Notes: generated by a model from the sequence alone, not told the origin. A stretch of 64,000 nt of DNA from Alphaproteobacteria bacterium (GCA_024742485.1 JANSYK010000002.1:1240001-1304000), one strand, 5' to 3'; counted from the stretch's first letter, positions 1 to 9,690 are shown. Numbers and translations are program-made.

Positions 1-201
1 CTCGGACTGGCTACCGTCCTCGAACTCGTCAAACACCGCGGTGATCGCAAACCCCGTTGCGCTGCTCGCAGCCGTCTGGAAAATCGGTGTGGCACATTCG
101 GCCAGGGCGAGCCCAAGCGCCTCGAGCGTCTGTCGGTCTCCCGATTGTCCGGTCATCCGCGCCAGGAGAGTGCTGTCCATTTTGGATTTTGATTGCGTCA
201 T
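1..201 (-). CDS. fliM: Flagellar motor switch protein FliM, N-terminal fragment
   Basis: The reading frame starts with ATG at 201 (a second in-frame ATG is at 180), four bases after the motA stop, and stays open to the left edge of the window, so only about 67 residues are visible. The residues near the N-terminus, LLARMTGQSGDRQT, resemble the LLARLTG-type start of rhizobial FliM. FliM forms part of the cytoplasmic C-ring and binds the chemotaxis regulator CheY. The location directly after motA fits the rhizobial motA-fliM-fliN-fliG arrangement. Identification rests on this short segment and on context. Confidence 0.65.
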   Translation of the reverse strand, partial: MTQSKSKMDSTLLARMTGQSGDRQTLEALGLALAECATPIFQTAASSATGFAITAVFDEFEDGSQSE

Positions 202-205
202 CGGG

Positions 206-1084
206 TCAGGCCGCTTGCGATTCTGCGCCAGTGCCAGCGTTCATCATTTCCTGTTCGACGGCATCGATCGACGGCCGCTCGTAGGACGATATTGTTTTGC
301 GCCCATGCTCGAGCGCCACTTGAGGAACGGAGCCGTTCATGTAGGCAAGCAAGGTCTGCTTGACAATCACATAGAGCCTGTTTTGCTTGTCACGGACGAT
401 TTTGACCTGGGCCGCAATCGGCGCCAGGATCGAGTATGAAAGAAAGATGCCCAAAAATGTTCCTACCAGTGCGGCGCCGATCAGCCCCCCAAGAATTTCA
501 GGTGATTGATCGATCGCGCCCATTGCCTTGATCACGCCGAGAACGGCAGCCACGATGCCGATGGCCGGACAGGCGTCCGACACGGTGACGATGGCGTGAT
601 AGGATTTCAGCTTGTCGTGCTCAATCGTGTTTATTTCCTCATCCATCAAGGCTTCGATTTCATGCGGTCTGGCATTGCCGATGATGATCAGCCGAACATA
701 GTCACAGACAAAAGCGGTGAGGTCCTTGTTCTTCAGGACGGATGGAGAGGCCAGAAAGATCGATGATTCTTCGGGATTGTCGATATGGGCTTCGATTTCG
801 TTGCGGGATTTGGAGCGCAGATCGCGCATCAACCCGTACAGGACGGATAGCGTGTCCAGATAATCACGTTCCTTGGGCACGGCGAATTTGAATGCCTCGG
901 CGATGGCCTTGCCGGAATCCTTGATGGTTTTCATCGGGTTGGCGACCAGAAACCCGCCAAATGCTGCGCCGCCGATAATCACCAGCTCCCAGGGTTGCAT
1001 CAGGACGCTGAGATAGCCGCCCATGGCCATGTATCCGCCGAGGATACAGCCGAATGTGACGACGAGACCGATGATAATGTTCAT
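206..1084 (-). CDS. motA: Flagellar motor stator protein MotA
   Basis: The 292-residue product has the four hydrophobic segments of MotA: two near the N-terminus (about residues 2-22 and 33-48) and two near residues 165-225, around a charged cytoplasmic loop. MotA pairs with MotB to form the proton channel that drives flagellar rotation. The length is normal for rhizobial MotA. The gene is leftmost in a leftward unit with fliM. Its promoter lies in the 245-bp gap shared with the divergent DUF1217/flgF operon, where a copy of the repeated flagellar promoter motif points towards it. Confidence 0.95.
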   Translation of the reverse strand: MNIIIGLVVTFGCILGGYMAMGGYLSVLMQPWELVIIGGAAFGGFLVANPMKTIKDSGKAIAEAFKFAVPKERDYLDTLSVLYGLMRDLRSKSRNEIEAHIDNPEESSIFLASPSVLKNKDLTAFVCDYVRLIIIGNARPHEIEALMDEEINTIEHDKLKSYHAIVTVSDACPAIGIVAAVLGVIKAMGAIDQSPEILGGLIGAALVGTFLGIFLSYSILAPIAAQVKIVRDKQNRLYVIVKQTLLAYMNGSVPQVALEHGRKTISSYERPSIDAVEQEMMNAGTGAESQAA

Positions 1085-1121
1085 GGGCTGGTACAGCTCC
1101 CTTCCATCTACCGTCTAACTG

Positions 1122-1144
1122 GTACGGTCCGTGCCTTGCGTGAA
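1122..1144 (-). promoter_or_regulatory. Flagellar promoter motif, copy facing motA
   Basis: On the minus strand this reads TTCACGCAAG, nine bases, then GTAC. It matches five other copies before flagellar transcription units (CAAG to TA spacing fixed at nine). It ends 38 bp before the motA start codon. The fixed spacing suggests a promoter or an activator site next to a -10 element. Assignment to Rem is inference. Confidence 0.55.
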
Positions 1145-1207
1145 GCTGGACCGGATCGGAATTTCGTGGGGATTTCGGGGCGGACTGGCGGCGGACCGGC
1201 GAAAGCT

Positions 1208-1229
1208 TCGCGCAAGGATGCGTCCTTAG
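1208..1229 (+). promoter_or_regulatory. Flagellar promoter motif, copy facing DUF1217-flgF-fliI
   Basis: TCGCGCAAG, nine bases, then TTAG. It lies about 100 bp before the DUF1217 start and 63 bp from the oppositely oriented motA copy, so the divergent gap carries one copy per direction. No other clear element was seen in 1085-1329. Confidence 0.55.
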
Positions 1230-1329
1230 CATCGTTTTCGCAGCAGTCCGGCCGAAAATGGCACCGGATCGTCCGCCCTCGCTGCGGTGCGATCAGAAGG
1301 CCTGCGCATATCGTCACCGGGGTAGCGGC

Positions 1330-2103
1330 ATGCTGACAACCTATACAAGTTATCTGCAGATAACGGCGGATCTACCAAGATCCATAGAACAGGTGGGCGA
1401 GCAACCGCTCGTGGCCCGCGAAACGGAATATTACCGGGACAACATTGCCAATGTGAAATCGATCGATGATTTCATGGCCGATCGCCGGATCTATGAATAT
1501 GCGCTCAAGGCTCACGGGCTGGAAGAGATGAGCTATGCCAAGGCGTTTATCCGCAAGGTCCTGACCGAGGGGATAGAGACCGATAGTACGTTTGCCAATC
1601 AGCTGGCGGACAAACGGTACAAGGCCCTGGTCGAGACTTTCAATTTCTTTCGGAACGGTGAATCGACCACCATCTTTACCAAGGCGCAGCAGGGCACGAT
1701 AGACAAGTATATGCGGCAGACGCTGGAGGAAGATGCCGGCGATGACAACGAAGGCGTCCGCCTGGCGCTCTATTTTCAGCGCAAGGCCGAGGAGATCACC
1801 GAACCCTATCAGATCCTGGCCGACACGGCTCTGTCGACCGTTGTCCGCACGGCGCTTTCGCTGCCCGATGAATTCGCGCTCACCGATGTCGACAAACAGG
1901 CGGAGTTCTTTACGCAGAGCCTTGATTTTGCGGATTTTCAGGACCCGGAAAAACTCGAGCGCTTTCTGCAGAGATTCACCAGTCTCTGGGAAGTCGCAAA
2001 TCCGACGGTCGACACGTCCAATGTCCTTTTGAACGGTTCCAGCGGATTTGGCATCTCCGGCGATCTCCTGCTTTCCATCAACAACCTGAAACTTGGTGGC
2101 TGA
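1330..2103 (+). CDS. DUF1217-family flagellar-locus protein
   Basis: A 257-residue soluble protein starting MLTTYTSYLQITADLPRSIE, with a body matching the DUF1217 family (paired segments of the type YY..NIA.V.SIDDF..D.R...YAL.A.GL). The family is found in alphaproteobacterial flagellar clusters, often between motA and flgF, and has no established biochemical role. An upstream in-frame start at 1258 would add 24 residues that look non-coding. The stop at 2101-2103 is one base from the flgF ATG, which indicates translational coupling. A flagellar role is inferred only from position. Confidence 0.8.
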   Translation: MLTTYTSYLQITADLPRSIEQVGEQPLVARETEYYRDNIANVKSIDDFMADRRIYEYALKAHGLEEMSYAKAFIRKVLTEGIETDSTFANQLADKRYKALVETFNFFRNGESTTIFTKAQQGTIDKYMRQTLEEDAGDDNEGVRLALYFQRKAEEITEPYQILADTALSTVVRTALSLPDEFALTDVDKQAEFFTQSLDFADFQDPEKLERFLQRFTSLWEVANPTVDTSNVLLNGSSGFGISGDLLLSINNLKLGG

Positions 2104-2104
2104 C

Positions 2105-2818
2105 ATGCAATCATCCCTCTACGTTGCCTTGTCCTCGCAGATTGCATTGGAAAACCGGCTCAACACGATCGCCGACAATGTCGCCAACAGCAGTACCATT
2201 GGATTCCGTCCGACTGAAATCCGGTTTTCGTCGCTGGTGGGCGACGGCACAGCCTATGTGACCGAGGGGGAAACCTATCTGTCGACCACCGGGGGTGGCC
2301 TGACCCAGACCGGAAGCATGCTGGATTTTGCAGTACAGGGCAGCGGCTGGTTTGCAATTGAAACCCCTTCCGGTCTGGCTTTGACGCGAGACGGGCGGTT
2401 CACCATCTCCGATGGTGGCGAACTGGTGACATTGGGTGGATATCCGGTGCTCGATCCGGGCGGCGCGCCAATTCAGCTCAATGGCAATGCCGAACCACCG
2501 GTGGCATCCAGGGATGGTCTGCTGCGGCAGGAAGGTGCGGTTGTTGGGTCTTTGGGATTATACGAGCTGGATCCGGATGCCCCATTCGTACGTCTTGAAA
2601 ACAGTGCCATTTTGCCGAAGGGCGATCCGGAGCCAATTGTCGATCGCGCCGATTCCGGGATTATCCAGGGTTATCTCGAACAATCCGGAGTCAATGCGGT
2701 GTCCGAGATGAGCCGCCTGATCATGGTGACCAAGGCCTTTGAAAATGCCGCAAACCTGATCAAGGAGGGCGAGACGGCTTTGGACAAGGCCGTGCAAACC
2801 CTGGGTGGCACACGCTAG
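2105..2818 (+). CDS. flgF: Flagellar proximal rod protein FlgF
   Basis: The 237-residue protein has the N-terminal rod/hook signature (ALSSQIALENRLNTIADNVAN) and the matching C-terminal helix (SEMSRLIMVTKAFENAANLI) that form the D0 coiled coil of axial proteins. FlgF is a proximal rod subunit exported by the flagellar type III apparatus. The ATG at 2105 is preferred to a TTG at 2093 because it follows the DUF1217 stop directly. The length fits FlgF and is shorter than FlgG (262 residues, also in this window). Confidence 0.93.
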   Translation: MQSSLYVALSSQIALENRLNTIADNVANSSTIGFRPTEIRFSSLVGDGTAYVTEGETYLSTTGGGLTQTGSMLDFAVQGSGWFAIETPSGLALTRDGRFTISDGGELVTLGGYPVLDPGGAPIQLNGNAEPPVASRDGLLRQEGAVVGSLGLYELDPDAPFVRLENSAILPKGDPEPIVDRADSGIIQGYLEQSGVNAVSEMSRLIMVTKAFENAANLIKEGETALDKAVQTLGGTR

Positions 2819-2878
2819 TGTCGCGTCCGCAGACCCTTGCAAAGAGTGTTTTTCCGACGTGCCAATGGATGATGTGGT

Positions 2879-4264
2879 ATGCCCGATGAACCGCAAAGGC
2901 GGATGGCATCCGTCACGCTCGGCGCCTTGGAGACACTGACTGGCCGGTTCTCGAACCCGGATAATCTCGTGCGCCGGGGCGGGGTTGTTACAACCATCAC
3001 GCCGGCCAATTACCATGTCAAAGGTCTGTCGGCCCATGTTTGCCTGGGCGATTATGTCGAACATCACGGCAGGAATGGGGTGTTTCTGGGTGAGGTCGTC
3101 AAGGTCGAACCGGAAGCCGTGATCGTGTGTCCGATCGAACGCAATGCGGCGATCGGAATTGGTGACCCCGTCATACGGTTTGGTGCCTTTCGCATTGCGC
3201 CTGATCCGGCCTGGTGCGGTCGAACGATCAATGCCCTCGGGCAGCCCATCGATGGGCATGGGGCGATGGCGCCGGGCAAGCAGCGCCGGTCGGTTGCTGG
3301 TCAGGCGCCGGCATCCATGACGAGGCAACGGGTCAAGACACCGCTGAAGACCGGTGTCCGTGCCATCGACATATTTTCACCCCTTTGCCTTGGGCAACGC
3401 CTTGGAGTCTTTGCCGGATCCGGTGTCGGAAAATCCACCCTGCTGTCCATGCTGACTCGGGCCGACGCCTTTGACCGGGCCGTGATTGCCCTTGTGGGTG
3501 AACGCGGGCGTGAGGTCCGCGAATTCATCGAGGACACACTCGGCGAACATATGAGCAAGTCCGTTGCGGTTGTCGCCACCAGCGATGAGAGTCCGATGAT
3601 TCGGCGCATGGCGCCGCTGACGGCCATGACCATCGCCGAGCATTTTCGCGATGCCGGGGAAAATGTCCTTTTGATTGTCGACAGCATCACCAGGTTCGCG
3701 CATGCCATCCGCGAGGTTGGAGTGGCATCCGGAGAACTGCCAGTGGCGCGCGGTTATCCGGCATCCGTTTTCACGGAGCTCCCGCGTCTGCTGGAACGCG
3801 CCGGACCCGGAGCGGCCGGCACCGGTTCGATCACCGCGATCGTGTCGATCCTGGTCGATGGCGATAATCACAACGATCCGGTCGCCGACGCAACGCGCGG
3901 CATCCTCGATGGTCATATTGTGCTGGAACGCGGACTGGCTGAGGAAGGGCGGTATCCGCCGATCAACCCGCTCGCTTCGATCTCTCGACTCGCCCGCGCG
4001 GCCTGGGAACCGGAAGAGGAAAACCTCGTCATCAAACTGAAGTCCCTTATACAGCGCTATGAGGAGACCAAGGACCTTCGCCTGCTCGGCGGCTATCGTC
4101 CCGGCACCGACCCTGACCTGGATATGGCCATTCGGCAGGTTCCCGTGATCTATGAGGTGCTCAAGCAGCAACCGGATGCCAAGCTTGCCCGTGATGCCTT
4201 TGCCGATCTGGCGGAGGCAATGAAACATGCCGCCGCGCAGGCCGATCCTGCTACTCAGCAATGA
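2879..4264 (+). CDS. fliI: Flagellum-specific ATPase FliI
   Basis: A 461-residue F1-beta-like ATPase that energises unloading of chaperone-bound substrates at the export gate. Walker A is GSGVGKST (about 180-187) and Walker B is VLLIVD (about 263-268), with the conserved DSITR segment following. It lies 60 bp after flgF in the same direction. FliH, its usual regulator, is not adjacent; a FliH-like gene lies at 17682-18335. Confidence 0.96.
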   Translation: MPDEPQRRMASVTLGALETLTGRFSNPDNLVRRGGVVTTITPANYHVKGLSAHVCLGDYVEHHGRNGVFLGEVVKVEPEAVIVCPIERNAAIGIGDPVIRFGAFRIAPDPAWCGRTINALGQPIDGHGAMAPGKQRRSVAGQAPASMTRQRVKTPLKTGVRAIDIFSPLCLGQRLGVFAGSGVGKSTLLSMLTRADAFDRAVIALVGERGREVREFIEDTLGEHMSKSVAVVATSDESPMIRRMAPLTAMTIAEHFRDAGENVLLIVDSITRFAHAIREVGVASGELPVARGYPASVFTELPRLLERAGPGAAGTGSITAIVSILVDGDNHNDPVADATRGILDGHIVLERGLAEEGRYPPINPLASISRLARAAWEPEEENLVIKLKSLIQRYEETKDLRLLGGYRPGTDPDLDMAIRQVPVIYEVLKQQPDAKLARDAFADLAEAMKHAAAQADPATQQ

Positions 4265-4280
4265 ACGGATGATGTGAACC

Positions 4281-4838
4281 ATGTCAGAGGATGAAGACGG
4301 CCTGAAAGAGCCGCTGGTCCCGGAAATCGGGGGCAAACGACCCGAAAAAACCGATCGCATGTTGCTCGCAACCGGCTTGTTGATCGCGGGATTTGCGGCG
4401 TTCTTTCCGTGGTATGTTTTTCTCAACCAGGAACAATTCGGCGTTCGTCCCATGGGATTTGCATCGAACAGAGATTTGCCCGAGCTTCCTGCCAGGAGCG
4501 TGGTAGCCGCTTCGCCTCTGGCAATTCCCGATTCCGACACGGACTCGACGGGAGAAACGCTGGATACGATCAGCACCGCAACGGTCAATATCGACGGTGA
4601 GCGCCGCCAGCCGGAAACCGATGCGGACGCGGGTCCCGAGCAACAGTTTCCCGGACAGAAATCGAGTTTCCGGTTGCTGCACGTGGTCAACGGCCGGGCA
4701 CTGATTGAAGATGGCAGCGGCATGTATGTCGTCCGCATCGGGTCGATCCTTCCTGACAACAGCCGCCTTGCAACACTGGAAATGCGCAATGGCAGTTGGG
4801 TGATCGTCACATCCGATGGCGATGTCATCGAACGGTGA
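4281..4838 (+). CDS. Conserved single-pass membrane protein between fliI and flgB
   Basis: A 185-residue protein with a short acidic cytoplasmic start, one hydrophobic segment (about residues 30-52) and a Ser/Thr/Asp-rich linker. A compact C-terminal beta-rich domain spans about 130-185 (FRLLHVVNGRALIEDG..MYVVRIGS). That tail resembles small SH3-like periplasmic domains, but I do not recognise a named family. It starts 16 bp after fliI. Rhizobial flagellar loci often carry a poorly conserved membrane protein here, so a flagellar role is likely but not shown. Confidence 0.6.
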   Translation: MSEDEDGLKEPLVPEIGGKRPEKTDRMLLATGLLIAGFAAFFPWYVFLNQEQFGVRPMGFASNRDLPELPARSVVAASPLAIPDSDTDSTGETLDTISTATVNIDGERRQPETDADAGPEQQFPGQKSSFRLLHVVNGRALIEDGSGMYVVRIGSILPDNSRLATLEMRNGSWVIVTSDGDVIER

Positions 4839-4874
4839 TGCGCATTGGCAACGGCTGACCGGCAGCCGCAAGTC

Positions 4875-4896
4875 CCACGCAAGATTGAATCCGTAA
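4875..4896 (+). promoter_or_regulatory. Flagellar promoter motif, copy facing flgB
   Basis: CCACGCAAG, nine bases, then GTAA, ending 25 bp before the flgB start. It is the most divergent copy on its left side but keeps GCAAG and the nine-base spacing. A second GCAAG lies 10 bases upstream, one helical turn away. Confidence 0.5.
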
Positions 4897-4921
4897 CCTG
4901 TGATCTCCACGGGAGATTCGG

Positions 4922-5302
4922 ATGCAGCCGATTCAGCTATTTCAACTCGCATCGAGCCAGGCACACTGGCTGTCGGTTCGCCAGAGCGTCGTGTCCGGAA
5001 ACATCGCCAACGCCAATACGCCGGGCTTTGTCGCCATGGACGTCGAGCCGTTTCAGTCCGTGCTGGAAGCCGTTGGATCTCGCCAGGCCGCAACACACCC
5101 GATGCATTTCACCGAGGATGGAGCAAGCAGTGGCGTCCGGCCGGGTCAGGGTGGACCCGATGTTGGTGTCTCACCGTCCGGCAACACCGTGTCACTGGAA
5201 CAGGAATTGATGAATGCCGGCGAAGTACGTCGCGCCTATGAGCTCAATACGGGCCTGGTCAAATCATTCCACCGCATGATGCTGCTGACGGTGCGCAAAT
5301 GA
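4922..5302 (+). CDS. flgB: Flagellar proximal rod protein FlgB
   Basis: At 126 residues it is a typical FlgB, the smallest rod protein. The rod signature is present as [19 protein letters not shown] near residues 19-37, and the C-terminal helix carries [19 protein letters not shown]. FlgB sits at the base of the rod next to FliE. It opens the flgB-flgC-fliE-flgG-flgA-flgI-motE-flgH run and overlaps flgC by four bases (ATGA). Confidence 0.94.
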   Translation: MQPIQLFQLASSQAHWLSVRQSVVSGNIANANTPGFVAMDVEPFQSVLEAVGSRQAATHPMHFTEDGASSGVRPGQGGPDVGVSPSGNTVSLEQELMNAGEVRRAYELNTGLVKSFHRMMLLTVRK

Positions 5303-5724
5303 CCGTGGATCCTCTATCAACCGCACTCAAGGTGGCGGCTTCGGGCCTTGAAGCCCAGTCCCTGCGGCTGCGCATCGTATCCGAAAACATGGCCAATGCT
5401 CAGTCAACCGGGAACACCGCCGGCGGCGATCCCTATCAGCGCAAGACGATCGAATTCATGTCAGAACTCGATTCATTGTCCAACGCGGCAATGGTACGGG
5501 TGAACGGTATCGGTCGCGATTCTTCCGAATTCGGGGTTCAATACGATCCGGGAAATTCTGCAGCTGATGCAAATGGAATGGTCAAGCTGCCCAATGTCAA
5601 CGTGCTGGTCGAAATGGCCGACATGCGCGAAGCCAATCGCTCCTATGAAGCAAATCTGCAAACGGTCAAACAGGCCCGTGAACTCATCTCCATGACCATT
5701 GATCTCTTGAGGTCGTCAACATGA
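5299..5724 (+). CDS. flgC: Flagellar proximal rod protein FlgC
   Basis: The 141-residue product has the rod signature ([22 protein letters not shown]) and the typical FlgC C-terminus ([24 protein letters not shown]). FlgC is a proximal rod subunit that stacks on FlgB. ATGA overlaps on both sides, with flgB and with fliE, indicate coupled translation. Confidence 0.95.
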   Translation: MTVDPLSTALKVAASGLEAQSLRLRIVSENMANAQSTGNTAGGDPYQRKTIEFMSELDSLSNAAMVRVNGIGRDSSEFGVQYDPGNSAADANGMVKLPNVNVLVEMADMREANRSYEANLQTVKQARELISMTIDLLRSST

Positions 5725-6050
5725 TCGACACCATTCAAACCGCCACGGCCTCCTCCTTCACCCGTCAGTTGGGCAACATCGAGGAATCTGTTGGCGCCAG
5801 CATTGTGCCTGCACCGACACCGGACGTTCAAAGTTCGGATTTCAGCACCGTCATGTCCAATGTCGCCAATGACATGGTTGCTGCAATTCAGCGCGGCGAG
5901 CAGGCCTCGATGGATGGACTGAACGGTCAGGCCACCACTCAGGAAGTGGTCAGCGCCGTCATGAATGCCGAGCGCACCCTGCAGACCGCGCTGGCGGTTC
6001 GCGACAAGATCGTGACCTCCTATCTCGAAATCAGCCGCATGGCCATCTGA
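5721..6050 (+). CDS. fliE: Flagellar hook-basal body protein FliE
   Basis: A 109-residue product of normal FliE length. FliE joins the MS ring to the rod and is an early export substrate. The C-terminal half has the FliE pattern, with [21 protein letters not shown]-like spacing followed by [22 protein letters not shown]. It overlaps flgC by four bases and is followed 25 bp later by flgG. Confidence 0.93.
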   Translation: MIDTIQTATASSFTRQLGNIEESVGASIVPAPTPDVQSSDFSTVMSNVANDMVAAIQRGEQASMDGLNGQATTQEVVSAVMNAERTLQTALAVRDKIVTSYLEISRMAI

Positions 6051-6075
6051 GGGCCGGGGTAAGGGAAAGACGTCG

Positions 6076-6864
6076 ATGAAAGCACTGGCCATAGCCGCGA
6101 CCGGAATGAATGCCCAGCAACTGAACCTGGAGGTGATCGCAAACAATATTGCGAATATCAACACGACCGGCTTCAAGCGCGCCCGCGCGGAGTTTTCGGA
6201 CCTTCTCTATCAGGTTGAAAAGGCGCAAGGGGTGCCCAGCAGGGCCAATCAATCCATCGTGCCCGAGGGCGCGCATGTCGGCCTGGGAGTGCAGACCATG
6301 GCCATTCGCAATGTCCATGTTCAAGGCTCGCTGGTCAGCACGGGCAACAAGCTTGACCTGGCTCTCGTTGGTCGAGGATGGCTCCAGGTACAAAGTGCAG
6401 AAGGCGATACGCTTTACACAAGGGCCGGTGCGCTGAACACCAATGCCGATGGCGATGTGGTGACTGCCGACGGCTATCTGCTCGAGCCGCAGATCACCAT
6501 TCCACAGGGCACCAGCGAAATCGTGATCAGCAAATCAGGCCAGGTCTTCGTCCGTGTGGGTGACGATCCCGATCTTCAGGAAATTGGCCAGATGACCATT
6601 GCGAATTTCGTCAATGAAGCCGGTCTCGAACCGCTGGGAGACAGCCTCTTCCGCGAGACCGAAGCGTCCGGCCCGTCGATCGTCGGTGTGCCCGATGATC
6701 CGGGATTTGCTGCCATTCAGCAAGGATATCTTGAGGCATCCAATGTGGATGCGGTCAAGGAGATCACTGATCTCATCTCAGCGCAGCGTGCCTATGAGAT
6801 GAACTCCAAGATCATTCAGGCCGCCGACGACATGGCGTCGGTCATATCGCGCAATCTGGGATAA
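6076..6864 (+). CDS. flgG: Flagellar distal rod protein FlgG
   Basis: The 262-residue protein carries the full FlgG N-terminus ([20 protein letters not shown] followed by [10 protein letters not shown]) and the C-terminal [24 protein letters not shown] helix. FlgG builds the distal rod that crosses the periplasm to the P and L rings, whose genes follow downstream (flgI, flgH). The length and both terminal motifs are standard. Confidence 0.97.
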   Translation: MKALAIAATGMNAQQLNLEVIANNIANINTTGFKRARAEFSDLLYQVEKAQGVPSRANQSIVPEGAHVGLGVQTMAIRNVHVQGSLVSTGNKLDLALVGRGWLQVQSAEGDTLYTRAGALNTNADGDVVTADGYLLEPQITIPQGTSEIVISKSGQVFVRVGDDPDLQEIGQMTIANFVNEAGLEPLGDSLFRETEASGPSIVGVPDDPGFAAIQQGYLEASNVDAVKEITDLISAQRAYEMNSKIIQAADDMASVISRNLG

Positions 6865-6871
6865 GGTCGAT

Positions 6872-7324
6872 ATGATCCGCACGGCTCTTTATTGTTTAGT
6901 CTTCCTGCACCTGGCTGTAACCGGCCCGGCCTGGGCGGAACCGGTTGCGGTCATACCGACACAAATCATCTATCCGGGTGACACGGTCGACGCCGGGTTC
7001 CTGAAGACAGTCGAAGTGACCAACAAGCGCATTCGACGGGACTATGCGTCGTCGGTGGATCAGGTCGCCGGCATGGTGGCCCGGCGCACGCTTTTGCCCG
7101 GCAGGGTCATTCCGGTTTCCTCCGTTCGTGAACCCTATGTGGTCGAACGCGGCTCGACGGTCACCATGGTGTATTCCAAGGACGGATTGACGATCACCGC
7201 GCCCGGCAGTCCGCTGAAGCCCGGTTCCGTCGGCGATTTGGTTCGTGTCCGCAATCTGAACACCGGTGTGATGGTATCCGGCACAGTCATGGCTGACGGC
7301 ACGGTCAGGGTGGTGGTCCGATGA
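6872..7324 (+). CDS. flgA: P-ring assembly chaperone FlgA
   Basis: A 150-residue secreted protein. An N-terminal signal peptide (about residues 1-22, ending near AWA) is followed by an SAF-type domain with the FlgA pattern of RTLLPGRVI and a C-terminal beta segment GDLVRVRNLNTGVMVSGTV. FlgA is the periplasmic chaperone for FlgI, whose gene overlaps by four bases. It is shorter than enterobacterial FlgA (about 219), as is usual in rhizobia. Confidence 0.93.
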   Translation: MIRTALYCLVFLHLAVTGPAWAEPVAVIPTQIIYPGDTVDAGFLKTVEVTNKRIRRDYASSVDQVAGMVARRTLLPGRVIPVSSVREPYVVERGSTVTMVYSKDGLTITAPGSPLKPGSVGDLVRVRNLNTGVMVSGTVMADGTVRVVVR

Positions 7325-8421
7325 TCCGATGGCTTCTGGCCATAGTGATGTCCATTTCGATGGTCGCGCCTTCCGGTGCGACTTCACGCATCAAGGACAT
7401 AACATCACTGCAGAGTGCGCGGGAAAACCAACTGATCGGATACGGCCTTGTCATCGGTCTTCAGGGCACCGGCGACAGTCTGCGAAGCGCACCCTTCACC
7501 GAGCAGTCACTACGGGCGATGCTGGAGAATCTGGGGATTGCCACCGTCGGTTCGGCGGCACGGGTCAACAATGTCGCCGCCGTGATCGTGACGGCCAATT
7601 TGCCGGCCTTTGCCAGCGTTGGCGCACGGATCGATGTGAACGTGTCGTCGATGGGCGATGCGACATCCCTGCGTGGCGGAACATTGGTCATGACACCACT
7701 GACCGCAGCGGACGGACAGATATACGCCGTCTCCCAGGGCTCGGTCGTCGTTTCGGGGTTTTCCGCGGCAGGGGATGCCGAAACACTGACACAGGGGGTT
7801 ACCACCGCTGGCCGCGTTCCAGGCGGTGCGATCATCGAGCGCGAAATCCCCATGCACTTCAGTCAGAGCAGCCATCTGACCTTTCAACTGCGCAATCCCG
7901 ATTTTACCACGGCGATTTCAATTGCCGATGCCATCAACACCTATACCGGCCGCCGCTTTGGCCAGGTGATGGCCAGTGCCAATGATTCGACCACAGTACA
8001 TGTGAAACGGCCGAAAAACATATCGCTGCCCCGCTTTGTCGCCGAGATCGAGCGGCTGGTCGTCGCGACCGATTCACCCGCCCGCGTGGTGGTCAATGAG
8101 CGGACGGGAACAATCGTCATGGGGCATGACGTGCGCATCTCAAAGGTTGCGGTCAGCTACGGAACCCTGACGATCCGCGTCACGGAGTCCCCGATCATTT
8201 CACAGCCGCTTCCGTTCAGTGACGGCGTGACGGCGGTAGAGCCTCTGACGGATATAGAAGCCATGGCCGATGGTGGGCCGGTGGCCATTCTTGATGGCCC
8301 CAATCTGCAGACCCTTGTTGCCGGTCTCAACAGTATCGGCGTGCAGCCTGACGGCATCATTTCAATCCTGCAGGGCATCAAATCGGCGGGTGCCCTCCAC
8401 GCGGAGCTTGTGTTGCAATGA
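7321..8421 (+). CDS. flgI: Flagellar P-ring protein FlgI
   Basis: A 366-residue protein with a signal peptide (about 1-21) and the FlgI start SRIKDITSLQSARENQLIGYG, which continues into the LVIGLQGTGDSL segment. FlgI polymerises in the peptidoglycan layer as the P ring, a bushing around the rod. The C-terminus has the family-typical LNSIGVQPDGIISILQGIKSAGALHAELV. It is coupled to flgA upstream and motE downstream by ATGA overlaps. Confidence 0.97.
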   Translation: MIRWLLAIVMSISMVAPSGATSRIKDITSLQSARENQLIGYGLVIGLQGTGDSLRSAPFTEQSLRAMLENLGIATVGSAARVNNVAAVIVTANLPAFASVGARIDVNVSSMGDATSLRGGTLVMTPLTAADGQIYAVSQGSVVVSGFSAAGDAETLTQGVTTAGRVPGGAIIEREIPMHFSQSSHLTFQLRNPDFTTAISIADAINTYTGRRFGQVMASANDSTTVHVKRPKNISLPRFVAEIERLVVATDSPARVVVNERTGTIVMGHDVRISKVAVSYGTLTIRVTESPIISQPLPFSDGVTAVEPLTDIEAMADGGPVAILDGPNLQTLVAGLNSIGVQPDGIISILQGIKSAGALHAELVLQ

Positions 8422-8966
8422 GAGATTTGAGGTCAATTGCCAATCGGATTTCTCATCCAGCCGCGCGGTTGGCGGCGCTCATTTCAGTCGGCCTGTGCCT
8501 GGTACCGGTGACCGAAACCGCGGCCCAGAAATCACCGAAACTGGATATGAAGGGCGAGATATCCGAAGAAATCCGCGCCTTCTGCAGCAATATCGCCGAT
8601 GCGGCCCGGGACCAGCGCTACCTTCTGCAAAAGAAAGAGCTGGACGGACTTCAGACCGACATTGAAAAGCGGATTGCAGAGCTGGAAACACGGCGAATCG
8701 AATATGAGCGCTGGTTAAATCTTCGCAATGACTTCCTCGAAAGAGCCGAGGACGGACTGGTCGAGATTTACAAGAACATGCGCGCCGATTCCGCTGCCGA
8801 AAAACTGGAACTCGTCGACATCAATGTCGCGGCGGCCATCGTCATGAAACTCAAACCGCGTCTTGCAAGCCAGATCCTCAACGAGATGGACAACAAAACC
8901 GCCGCGCACCTGACGGGCATCATTGCCAGTGCAGCGGACAGTTCGATCCCGAAAGAACCGTCATGA
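8418..8966 (+). CDS. motE: MotE, periplasmic chaperone for MotC
   Basis: The 182-residue product has a signal peptide (about 1-35), a central coiled coil (about 65-115, rich in K/E/R/L) and a C-terminal AAAIVMKLKPRLASQILNEM segment related to the MgtE-N fold. In Sinorhizobium, MotE is a periplasmic protein needed for folding and stability of MotC. MotE occurs with MotC in the rhizobial lineage, and motC is present at 19629-20891. The gene is coupled to flgI and flgH by four-base overlaps. Confidence 0.88.
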   Translation: MRDLRSIANRISHPAARLAALISVGLCLVPVTETAAQKSPKLDMKGEISEEIRAFCSNIADAARDQRYLLQKKELDGLQTDIEKRIAELETRRIEYERWLNLRNDFLERAEDGLVEIYKNMRADSAAEKLELVDINVAAAIVMKLKPRLASQILNEMDNKTAAHLTGIIASAADSSIPKEPS

Positions 8967-9676
8967 AAACAAGCCTGATGGCCGTGATTCCACTGCTGCT
9001 CATTGTCGGGTGCAGTTCGAAGACGTTGAGTGACATCGGACGGGCGCCGGCCATGAGCCCGGTCGGCAGTGGCCTGCGGTATGGCCAGACGCCCCAGATG
9101 GCACTCTATCCCAAGGCGCCACGGAAGGCCGGCAACACCTATTCGCTCTGGACGGACACGCAAAGCGATCTGTTCAAGGACGCGCGTGCGATGTCGGTTG
9201 GCGATATCCTGACCGTCAATATCGCCATCGATGACAAGGCATCCTTCGACAACAAGACGGACCGCGACCGCAAGAACTCCAGTGGCATTAATGCCGACGG
9301 AACCTATTACGGTTCGAGTGGTGTCGGGCCTGCCGCCGGGCTTGGTTTGACATTCGGGTCGAGTACCAAGACCCAAGGCAAGGGAACGACAGCACGTTCA
9401 GAGAAACTTGAACTGCGGGTCGCGGCCGTTGTCACCGGCATCCTGGACAATGGCAATCTTGTGATCAGCGGATCCCAGGAGGTTCGGGTCAATTTTGAAA
9501 TGCGCATCCTCAACCTGGCGGGCATCGTCCGGCCGCGCGATGTCGATGCCTACAACACGATTGCCTATGAAAAAATCGCAGAGGCGCGGGTGTCCTATGG
9601 TGGACGGGGTCGACTGATGGAGGTTCAGCAACCACCAGTGGGTCAGCAGATCGTCGACATTTTCTCGCCGATCTAG
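8963..9676 (+). CDS. flgH: Flagellar L-ring lipoprotein FlgH
   Basis: A 237-residue outer-membrane lipoprotein. The signal ends in a lipobox LIVGC with the acylated Cys at residue 17. The core has the FlgH pattern: SLWTDTQSDLFKDARAMSVGDILTV, and later SGSQEVRVNFE.RIL.LAGIVRPRD. FlgH forms the L ring around the rod in the outer membrane. The operon run appears to pause after this gene: 141 bp separate it from fliL. Confidence 0.96.
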   Translation: MKTSLMAVIPLLLIVGCSSKTLSDIGRAPAMSPVGSGLRYGQTPQMALYPKAPRKAGNTYSLWTDTQSDLFKDARAMSVGDILTVNIAIDDKASFDNKTDRDRKNSSGINADGTYYGSSGVGPAAGLGLTFGSSTKTQGKGTTARSEKLELRVAAVVTGILDNGNLVISGSQEVRVNFEMRILNLAGIVRPRDVDAYNTIAYEKIAEARVSYGGRGRLMEVQQPPVGQQIVDIFSPI

Positions 9677-9690
9677 ATGGACGTATGAAC

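Noticed and set aside
3377-4882. 501-residue open frame on the minus strand opposite fliI
   Set aside because: It is antisense to clear coding sequence, has no family-like motifs, and its composition (Arg/Ser/Gly-rich) is typical of a GC-rich shadow frame.
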